DNA of 64,000 nucleotides, from positions 62,001 through 126,000 of the forward strand of contig JADGFA010000003.1 in NCBI GenBank assembly GCA_016744065.1, written 5' to 3'. A program made the translations under genes and the position numbers. Every line of letters starts with the position of its first letter. Positions within the stretch are counted from its first letter, which is position 1. Under the pieces are notes generated by a model. The model worked only from the letters and a program-made list of their open reading frames with translations, did not search any database and had not been told where the DNA came from. Source of the DNA: Gammaproteobacteria bacterium (GTDB lineage: Bacteria > Pseudomonadota > Gammaproteobacteria > SZUA-229). Below, piece after piece: positions 58,021 through 64,000 of the stretch.

Positions 58021-58842
58021 TTGCTATTTAAAGCTTATTTGCTAAAAAAGGCGCTGATTTTCAGCGCCTTTTTTTATGTGCTACCTTTCAGTGCGTTTGC
58101 GGGTGTTTGTCCTCCTCAGCATATTGATGAGTCAGCCAGGGTTAATTATGTTTATGATGGCGATACCCTGCAATTAGAGGATGGTCGCAAAATCAGGTTG
58201 TTAGGTATAGATACACCTGAAATCTTCAATAAGCAAAAAAATATAAGCAAACAGACTAAACTCAGCGGTGAGAAAGCCAAAGCAGCCTTACAGAAGCAGT
58301 TGAGTCTGGCAGATCAACGGATTAGCCTGGCTTATGGTTCACAGCGATTTGATCGATATAACCGTACACTGGCCCATGTTTTTTTACCCAATGGCACAAA
58401 TATACAGGCCTGGTTAATAGGGCAGGGTCATGCCGTTGCTTTTACAACACCGCCAAATGATAGAATGAGTGATTGTTATAGGCAACAGGAAGAGGCCGCC
58501 AGAAAGCTTGAGTTGGGTATCTGGAAAATGTCCCGATACCAGTTAAAACAAACCTCACAGTTGGATAAAACCAGCCAGGGATTTTATCGACTACAGGCAA
58601 AAGTCACACGTACCCAGAAGAGCCATTTTGGTGTGACACTTTATTTAGACGATAATGTTGAAGTTAAAATTTATAAAAATGACCTGATAAACTTCAACGC
58701 CTATATGTTAAATAACCTGGTGTTTAAAAATATACAAATTCGAGGTTGGTTGCATGTTAAAAAAATACACAATCAAACACAGAAAAATCCTCGCTTTATA
58801 ATGACGCTGCGTCATCCGGATGCTATTAAAGTGATACACTGA
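58021..58842 (+). CDS. Secreted thermonuclease-like (SNase) protein
   Basis: A staphylococcal-nuclease-fold protein, about 273 residues from the TTG at 58021. A signal peptide (LKKALIFSAFFYVLPFSAFA) precedes the SNase domain, with VYDGDTLQLEDGRKIRLLGI (metal/catalytic D), IDTPE and later RFDRYNRTLAHVF with the active-site Arg and Glu-like positions. The start is uncertain: TTG at 58021 or 58039. The rpmE terminator hairpin lies in the signal-peptide codons. The frame is open further upstream into rpmE. In Pseudomonas a similar gene also lies between rpmE and malic enzyme. Confidence 0.75.
   Translation: MLFKAYLLKKALIFSAFFYVLPFSAFAGVCPPQHIDESARVNYVYDGDTLQLEDGRKIRLLGIDTPEIFNKQKNISKQTKLSGEKAKAALQKQLSLADQRISLAYGSQRFDRYNRTLAHVFLPNGTNIQAWLIGQGHAVAFTTPPNDRMSDCYRQQEEAARKLELGIWKMSRYQLKQTSQLDKTSQGFYRLQAKVTRTQKSHFGVTLYLDDNVEVKIYKNDLINFNAYMLNNLVFKNIQIRGWLHVKKIHNQTQKNPRFIMTLRHPDAIKVIH
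58044..58075 (+). terminator. Rho-independent terminator of rpmE, lying within the nuclease signal-peptide codons
   Basis: AAAAAAGGCGCTGA (58044-58057) pairs with TCAGCGCCTTTTTT (58061-58074) around a TTT loop, a 14-bp perfect stem with a T-run of seven. It is 27 bases after the rpmE stop. The same bases encode KKALIFSAFF in the frame of the next gene. Confidence 0.92.
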
Positions 58843-58867
58843 AGAAATAATAACCTGGCCTGAAAAA

Positions 58868-60097
58868 ATGAATGAAGAAGATAAGAAGCGCGCTCTCGAT
58901 TATCATCGGTTTCCCTCACCTGGAAAAATTGGCACGGATATAACCAAACCCTGTAATACACAGGATGATTTGTCACTGGCATACACTCCCGGCGTAGCTG
59001 AACCGGTGAGGGCTATTGCTGAAAATTCTGAAATGGCTTATGACTACACTGCAAAAGGAAATCTGGTTGGTGTTATTACTAATGGCAGTGCGGTTTTAGG
59101 GTTGGGTAATGTAGGTGCATTGGCGGGTAAGCCGGTAATGGAAGGTAAAGCTGTTTTATTTAAACGTTTTTCAAATATTGATGTATTTGATATTGAAGTT
59201 AATGCGGATGTGCCTAAAGATTTTATTGATACAGTCGCACGTATTGCGCCCACTTTTGGTGGTATTAATCTGGAAGATATAAAAGCACCAGAATGTTTTG
59301 AAATTGAGCGTACCTTAGACAGTATGCTGGACATTCCTGTTTTTCATGATGACCAGCATGGTACGGCAATTATTATTGCTGCTGGTTTGCTTAATGCGCT
59401 CGATTTACAGGGTAAAAGTGCAGAAGATGCTCGCATTGTCTGTATGGGAGCCGGAGCAGCTGGAATTGCTTCCATGCGTTTACTGCAGGGCCTGGGTGTA
59501 CGTAAAGAGAATATGATATTACTGGATCGAAATGGTGTTATTCACACTGGTCGAGATGACCTTAATATTTACAAAGCTGAATTTGCCGTCAAAACGGAAC
59601 GTAGAACGCCGTTGGATGCGATGCAGGATGCAGATGTGTTTATTGGTGTGTCGGGGCCTGATTTACTCACAACAGAAATGGTGCTTGCAATGGCATCTAA
59701 CCCTATTGTTTTTGCCCTGTCTAACCCAACGCCTGAAATAGATCCTGAGCTGGCAAAAGCAACCCGGAGTGATTTAATTATGGCGACCGGTAGAAGTGAT
59801 TATCCGAATCAGGTAAACAACGTGTTGGGCTTCCCCTATATTTTCAGGGGGGCATTAGATGCTGGAGCAACAACAATCACTCAGGAAATGCATATAGCGG
59901 CTGTAAATGAGATTCGTAGCCTGGCAAAAGATCCGGTACCCAAATCTGTGTTAAATGCTTATGAGCTGGATCATCTGGAATTTGGCCCTGATTATATTAT
60001 CCCCAAGCCAGTTGATCCCAGATTGATTGAGCGTGTACCTGCGGCGGTAGCTCAGGCGGCAATTGATAGCGGTGTTTCCAAACATCATCATGAGTAA
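58868..60097 (+). CDS. maeB: NADP-dependent malic enzyme, short form
   Basis: Malic enzyme decarboxylates malate to pyruvate with NADP reduction. The 409-residue protein has SLAYTPGVAEPVRAI, the metal/catalytic NVGALAGKPVMEGKAVLF block, NLEDIKAPECFEIE, FHDDQHGTAIIIAAGLLNAL and the Rossmann GAGAAGIASM. It lacks the C-terminal phosphotransacetylase-like domain of E. coli MaeB (about 760 residues), so it is the short form. The cofactor preference is inferred from family. It sits with rpmE and the nuclease, as in Pseudomonas. Confidence 0.9.
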   Translation: MNEEDKKRALDYHRFPSPGKIGTDITKPCNTQDDLSLAYTPGVAEPVRAIAENSEMAYDYTAKGNLVGVITNGSAVLGLGNVGALAGKPVMEGKAVLFKRFSNIDVFDIEVNADVPKDFIDTVARIAPTFGGINLEDIKAPECFEIERTLDSMLDIPVFHDDQHGTAIIIAAGLLNALDLQGKSAEDARIVCMGAGAAGIASMRLLQGLGVRKENMILLDRNGVIHTGRDDLNIYKAEFAVKTERRTPLDAMQDADVFIGVSGPDLLTTEMVLAMASNPIVFALSNPTPEIDPELAKATRSDLIMATGRSDYPNQVNNVLGFPYIFRGALDAGATTITQEMHIAAVNEIRSLAKDPVPKSVLNAYELDHLEFGPDYIIPKPVDPRLIERVPAAVAQAAIDSGVSKHHHE

Positions 60098-60232
60098 ATA
60101 ATATATCTGCACCGGATGCAGCGTATTATTTTAAGGTGCAAAACCTTAGCTATTATTTTAATACAAGAGCGGCCCCCCGAAGAAAATTTAGTCTAAACTA
60201 ACAGTATGAAAGTGTAATTTACAGGGGGGAGT

Positions 60233-61162
60233 ATGAAGAAAATTACAGTCGTAGGTGCGGGCCGTGTAGGTGAGTCCACTGCACAATTTATAGCTTCAAG
60301 AGATCTCTGTCGTCAAATTGTATTAATTGATATCCGTGAGGGCGCTGCTGAAGGTGCTGCTCTGGATATTCAGGAAGATGCTCCCCTGTTTCGTTTTGAT
60401 ACGCGCCTGACTGGTGGTACTGATTACTCTTTAATGGCCGATTCAGATCTTATTATTATTACTGCGGGTGTTCCCAGAAAACCAGGTATGTCACGTTCTG
60501 ATGTGCTGGAAACCAATGTAGCAGTAACCGATATTATTATTGAAAACACCCTGAAGTATGCACCGAACAGCAAGATGTTATTTGTATCAAACCCGGTCGA
60601 TATACTGACTTATAGAGCATGGCAAAAAACGGGCTGGGATCGCAGCCGAATTTTTGGTCAGGCCGGTGTGCTGGATTCAACTCGAATGGCCAGTTTTATT
60701 GCAATGGAAACCGGCTATTCTGCTCTGGATATAGATGCAATGGTGCTTGGTGGGCATGGTGATTCAATGGTGCCTATGATGCGCTATACCACCATTTCAG
60801 GTATTCCCGTCAGCCATTTTATGGATCAGAAAACCATAGATGATATTGTTACTCGAACTCGAAATGGCGGCGCAGAAATTTTAGCTTTGCGTCAGAACAG
60901 TAGTGCATTCGATGCACCTGCTGCGGCAGTTGCTGCCATGGTTGATGCGATTGTAAATGATCGTAAACGTATTTTGCCGACAGTTGCTATTCTTAAAAAT
61001 GAATATGGTTGTGATGAGCTGGCTATTGGTGTGCCTTGTGTGCTGGGTAAAAATGGTATGGAGAAGGTTATTTCCCTGAAGATGAATAAAGAAGAACAGG
61101 TTAATTTTGACCAGTCAGTTGCTGCGGTTGAAAAAGATATGGAAACATTAGCCAGGTTATAG
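60233..61162 (+). CDS. mdh: Malate dehydrogenase (LDH-like type)
   Basis: A 309-residue MDH/LDH-family enzyme: Rossmann MKKITVVGAGRVGESTAQFI, catalytic His in LGGHGDSMVP, DSTRMASFIA, and a substrate loop ITAGVPRKPGMSR whose Arg indicates malate rather than lactate. The group is the LDH-like MDH type found in many bacteria, not the E. coli type. A good Shine-Dalgarno (AGGGGGGAG) lies just before the start. It follows malic enzyme by 135 bases. Confidence 0.94.
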   Translation: MKKITVVGAGRVGESTAQFIASRDLCRQIVLIDIREGAAEGAALDIQEDAPLFRFDTRLTGGTDYSLMADSDLIIITAGVPRKPGMSRSDVLETNVAVTDIIIENTLKYAPNSKMLFVSNPVDILTYRAWQKTGWDRSRIFGQAGVLDSTRMASFIAMETGYSALDIDAMVLGGHGDSMVPMMRYTTISGIPVSHFMDQKTIDDIVTRTRNGGAEILALRQNSSAFDAPAAAVAAMVDAIVNDRKRILPTVAILKNEYGCDELAIGVPCVLGKNGMEKVISLKMNKEEQVNFDQSVAAVEKDMETLARL

Positions 61163-61209
61163 TTGTACTGGTTGTTACAGATTCCCTGACATACTGTTAA
61201 TATAGGCCA

Positions 61210-62097
61210 ATGAGTAAACGCGCCTATTTAATTGATTCCAGTATCTATGTTTTTCGTGGCTGGCATGTGTTTGATGATGCTATTACTGATATAGATGGAA
61301 ATCCCACAAATGCAGTATATGGTTTTACTGAATTCTTATACCAGTTATTCGAACAGAAACAACCTGAGTATATTGCCTGTGCATTTGATGCTCATCAGAC
61401 AAATTCCTATCGTCGAGAAATTTTTCCTGAATACAAGGCAAACCGTTCTCCCGCACCCGATGAGCTGATTGTTCAGTTTCGTTATTGTCGGGAGTTCTGT
61501 CGTGCTATGGGAATACCTGAATTTGGCAGTAATCGTTTTGAAGCCGATGATATTATAGGTACCCTGGCAACCCGTTTAAGAAAAGAAGGCTTTGATATTA
61601 CCGTTGTTACAGCGGATAAAGATTTAACGCAACTGGTGCTAGGTGAACGAGATGCATGGTGGGATTTTGCTCGAGGTAATGTTTTAAATGCCAGGGGAGT
61701 AGAAAAACAGTTTGGTGTAGAGCCTGAAAAAATAGCTGACATGCTGGCATTAGCTGGGGATAAGGTAGATAACATTCCAGGTATTCCTGGAGTGGGATAT
61801 AAAATGGCATCGAATTTATTAAATAAATATAAAGATGTTAACGATATTCTTGAGAATATAGAGAATATTTCAAAAATGAAATTTCGGGGTTCGGCACGTA
61901 TACAAAATCTGGTGGAAGAGCATAAAGCGTTATTGCCTACAAATAAACGTTTGACTGAAATAGTCACCGATGCGATTTTTGACAACCATGATCAGCACAT
62001 TGTATGGAAGGGTATACCTGATGAAGATGGTTTCCATGAATTATTTGATCAGCTAAATATAAGTGACCAGAGAAGAAAACGCTGGTTACAGTTATAA
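61210..62097 (+). CDS. 5'-3' exonuclease (PolA N-terminal-type, Xni-like)
   Basis: A 295-residue stand-alone exonuclease of the PolA/FEN family. Metal ligands appear in YLIDSSIYVFRGWH, CAFDAHQTNSYR, FEADDIIGTLA and VTADKDLTQL; the H3TH DNA-binding motif is DKVDNIPGIPGVGYKMASNLL. There is no polymerase domain. E. coli Xni is a similar free protein but shorter. It overlaps slightly upstream of the pseudouridine synthase gene. Confidence 0.9.
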   Translation: MSKRAYLIDSSIYVFRGWHVFDDAITDIDGNPTNAVYGFTEFLYQLFEQKQPEYIACAFDAHQTNSYRREIFPEYKANRSPAPDELIVQFRYCREFCRAMGIPEFGSNRFEADDIIGTLATRLRKEGFDITVVTADKDLTQLVLGERDAWWDFARGNVLNARGVEKQFGVEPEKIADMLALAGDKVDNIPGIPGVGYKMASNLLNKYKDVNDILENIENISKMKFRGSARIQNLVEEHKALLPTNKRLTEIVTDAIFDNHDQHIVWKGIPDEDGFHELFDQLNISDQRRKRWLQL

Positions 62098-62110
62098 AAT
62101 AGAAAATCAA

Positions 62111-62650
62111 ATGAGCCAGTTAATTATATTTAATAAGCCCTATGGCGTTATTTGTCAGTTTAGCCCCCATGAAAAACATCAAAGTTTAGCTGAATATATT
62201 AGTATAAAAAACATTTACCCGGCAGGACGACTGGATCATGATTCAGAAGGTCTGTTGTTATTAACCGATGATGGTAAGTTGCAGCATAAAATATCAGACC
62301 CAAAAAACAAAATGAAAAAAACCTATTGGGCGCAGGTAGAAAAAGAAATAACACCTGAAGCAATAGAGCAGCTTAAAAAAGGTGTTGTATTAAAAGATGG
62401 TAAAACAAAATCTGCGCAGGCAAAAATTATTCTCGAGCCAGAAAATCTGTGGCTAAGAGACCCTCCAGTAAGGTTTAGAAAAAACATCCCAACAAGCTGG
62501 ATAGAGCTAACCATATCAGAAGGTAAAAACCGTCAGGTAAGAAGAATGACAGCAGCAGTCGGGTTTCCAACGCTGCGATTGATTCGTTGTCAAATCGGTG
62601 ATTGGAAACTGGGTGAACTTCAGCCAGGAGAAAAGCAAGCTGTAAGTTAG
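62111..62650 (+). CDS. rluE: RsuA/RluE-family pseudouridine synthase
   Basis: A 179-residue synthase with the catalytic Asp motif GRLDHDSEGLLLLTDDG and an EGKNRQVRRMTAAVGFPTLRLIR C-terminal block. The missing N-terminal S4 domain and size suit RluE, which makes pseudouridine in 23S rRNA, but the position modified is inferred. The ATG at 62111 starts the conserved LIIFNKPYGV; the frame is open 16 codons further upstream and would overlap the exonuclease gene. Confidence 0.9.
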   Translation: MSQLIIFNKPYGVICQFSPHEKHQSLAEYISIKNIYPAGRLDHDSEGLLLLTDDGKLQHKISDPKNKMKKTYWAQVEKEITPEAIEQLKKGVVLKDGKTKSAQAKIILEPENLWLRDPPVRFRKNIPTSWIELTISEGKNRQVRRMTAAVGFPTLRLIRCQIGDWKLGELQPGEKQAVS

Positions 62651-62674
62651 CGAAGTCGATTAACGGATGATTTT

Positions 62675-63583
62675 TTAAACCCAGTAATCAACAAAAATAC
62701 CGGCAAAAACACAAAATCCAAACCAGTTATTATTTACAAATGCCTGAATGCATTTCTGTTTATCACGGTCTTTAATTAAAAACTGCTGGTAAATAGCCAG
62801 CCCGGTTGCAGCGCTTAAACCAAGATAATAATAAAGCCCCAACTCAGAGCTACTGCCAATTAATATCAGATCAAAAATTAATAAAGCCTGTAGTAAACCC
62901 ACGATTAATTTATCGGCCTCACCAAATAAAATAGCCGTAGATTTAACGCCGACCTGTAAATCATCCTCTCGGTCAGCCATGGCATACATGGTGTCATAAG
63001 CTGTTGCCCATAATATTGTTGCCATAAAAATAAGCCAGGTGACCGAGGTGATTTCATTGGCCTGTGCAGTAAATGCCATTGGGGCTGCCCAGCCAAAAGC
63101 GATACCTAAATGAACCTGTGGCATATAGTGAAAACGTTTGGCAAAAGGGTAGCTGGCTGCCAGTATGATACCTGCAAAGCTCATGTATATTGTCAGGGTG
63201 TTCATTAGCAAAACCAGAGAAAAAGCGCTTAATGAAAGTACGCCAAAAACGACCAAGGCCTCTCTCTCTGTGATGCGGCCAGCAGCAAGAGGCCGGTTTT
63301 GAGTGCGTTCAACATGCGGATCAATATCTCTGTCGGCAAAATCATTAATAGCGCACCCGGCGGAGCGCATTAAAAACACCCCGATTACAAATACACATAA
63401 TACCAGCGTATCTGGGGTGCCTTTAGCCGCAATCCATAATGCCCATAGTGTCGGCCAGAGTAACAGGTAAGCACCTATTGGGCGATCCAGGCGAATGAGT
63501 AGAGCGTATTGTTTGAGGCGGTCAAGCAGGTACTGGTATTTGGGTGAAGTATGCAGTGTTTTGAGTTTATTCAATAACAACAT
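62675..63583 (-). CDS. ubiA: 4-hydroxybenzoate polyprenyltransferase
   Basis: UbiA prenylates 4-hydroxybenzoate in the inner membrane, using the polyprenyl diphosphate made by IspB and the product of UbiC, both encoded in this window. The 302-residue protein has about eight helices and the two Asp-rich loops NDFADRDIDPHVERT and ADREDDLQVGVKS. It is convergent with rluE (24-base gap) and diverges from the glutathione-reductase gene. Confidence 0.94.
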   Translation of the reverse strand: MLLLNKLKTLHTSPKYQYLLDRLKQYALLIRLDRPIGAYLLLWPTLWALWIAAKGTPDTLVLCVFVIGVFLMRSAGCAINDFADRDIDPHVERTQNRPLAAGRITEREALVVFGVLSLSAFSLVLLMNTLTIYMSFAGIILAASYPFAKRFHYMPQVHLGIAFGWAAPMAFTAQANEITSVTWLIFMATILWATAYDTMYAMADREDDLQVGVKSTAILFGEADKLIVGLLQALLIFDLILIGSSSELGLYYYLGLSAATGLAIYQQFLIKDRDKQKCIQAFVNNNWFGFCVFAGIFVDYWV

Positions 63584-63656
63584 TGAGTCGGGGTGTTCCA
63601 GTGGTAGATGTGCTGGTATATTACCTGACCTAAATTAATAGATCACTACAGGTTTT

Positions 63657-64000
63657 ATGATGTCAGAGAAATACGATTACGATTTAATTGCTATTGGTGC
63701 GGGTAGCGGCGGTTTATCTGTGGCAGAGCGGGCTGCGGCCTATGGAATGAAGTGCGCGGTTGTAGAAAGTGGCAAAATGGGTGGAACCTGTGTGAATGTG
63801 GGTTGTGTACCTAAAAAAATCATGTGGTTTGGGGCTAATTTGTCACATGCGCTAAACGATGCAAAAGATTATGGCTTTGACCTGGAAAATAAAGGCTTTG
63901 ACTGGGGGCATCTGGTTAATAAGCGTGAAAATTATATTTCAGGCATTAATAACTGGTATCACAACTATCTTGCCGATTCGAATATAGATGAGTTAGTGGG
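63657..64000 (+). CDS. gor: Glutathione reductase-like flavoprotein, N-terminal part (truncated by window edge)
   Basis: The first 114 codons of a pyridine nucleotide-disulfide oxidoreductase. YDLIAIGAGSGGLSVAERAA is the FAD-binding Rossmann motif, and GGTCVNVGCVPKKIMWF holds the redox-active cysteine pair (CxxxxC) with the KKIMW form typical of glutathione reductase. The gene runs beyond 64000. ATG at 63657 and the adjacent ATG at 63660 are equivalent; GG lies five bases upstream. It diverges from ubiA. Confidence 0.85.
   Translation, partial: MMSEKYDYDLIAIGAGSGGLSVAERAAAYGMKCAVVESGKMGGTCVNVGCVPKKIMWFGANLSHALNDAKDYGFDLENKGFDWGHLVNKRENYISGINNWYHNYLADSNIDELV

Noticed and set aside
61482-61985. 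A 167-codon minus-strand frame
   Set aside because: Antisense of the exonuclease gene, which has clear metal-binding motifs; the frame is Ser-rich and featureless.

Overview
The window is a contiguous piece of a gammaproteobacterial chromosome, roughly 40% G+C by eye and densely packed with housekeeping genes on both strands. The placement rests on gene order: rpsT/proB/obgE/rpmA-rplU facing ispB, gmk-rpoZ-spoT-ridA-recG, argS followed by a SPOR protein, coaBC-dut-algC-argB facing radC, pyrE facing an ExoIII/Crc-like gene, and rpmE-nuclease-malic enzyme. Much of this order is known from Pseudomonas-like genomes, but here the blocks are shuffled. Fructose-bisphosphatase, split-subunit transhydrogenase and a DsrC/TusE-superfamily protein fit a free-living aerobic or facultative, possibly sulfur-associated, lineage. 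That last point is inference, and I cannot name the genus.

Layout. 1-6.1 kb: truncated murJ, a PilZ protein, ribosomal proteins S20, L27 and L21, proB, obgE, ispB. 6.2-8.7 kb: an AMMECR1/MEMO/radical-SAM trio. 8.8-14.6 kb: the gmk-rpoZ-spoT-ridA-recG block. 14.8-19.4 kb: signalling genes (membrane hybrid kinase; soluble NarX/NarL-type pair; an SCP2-like protein) around ubiC. 19.5-26.3 kb: SPOR protein, argS, fructosamine kinase, truncated globin, a 700-bp A+T-rich gap full of DnaA boxes, priA. 26.3-34 kb: FHA pair, fbp, Sel1 protein, DUF523, hemH, pntAA-pntAB-pntB. 34.1-41 kb: TPR protein, an 874-bp gene-free hairpin-rich inverted-repeat element, argB-algC-dut-coaBC, radC. 41-46.4 kb: fetAB-like exporter, RspA-like DsrC paralogue, MazG-like protein, two DUF6316-like genes, YbaK-like deacylase, hemN. 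46.7-57.6 kb: bioF, bioB, comF, a GGDEF protein, two DUF4124 proteins, TauE/SafE permease, pyrE, ExoIII/Crc-like, AmpG-like MFS, hemW. 57.8-64 kb: rpmE, thermonuclease, short malic enzyme, mdh, PolA-type exonuclease, rluE-like, ubiA, truncated glutathione reductase.

Pathway links. hemH, hemN and hemW serve heme; ubiC, ubiA and ispB serve ubiquinone; pntAA/AB/B, malic enzyme and a glutathione reductase-like gene concern NADPH and its use; bioF and bioB serve biotin; dut, pyrE, gmk and a MazG-like protein serve nucleotide metabolism. Signalling genes cover c-di-GMP (PilZ receptor, GGDEF cyclase), phosphorelay (two kinases, one response regulator) and (p)ppGpp (SpoT).

Most worth a second look: the noncoding element at 35127-36000; the DnaA-box cluster at 23620-24000, which looks like a replication origin without dnaA beside it; the rpmE terminator lying inside the nuclease signal-peptide region; an MFS gene whose conserved N-terminus begins upstream of any ATG/GTG/TTG; a membrane sensor domain apparently shared by a kinase and a diguanylate cyclase; and a DsrC-family protein without the catalytic C-terminal cysteines. 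I saw no tRNA, rRNA, CRISPR, intact transposase or prophage genes.
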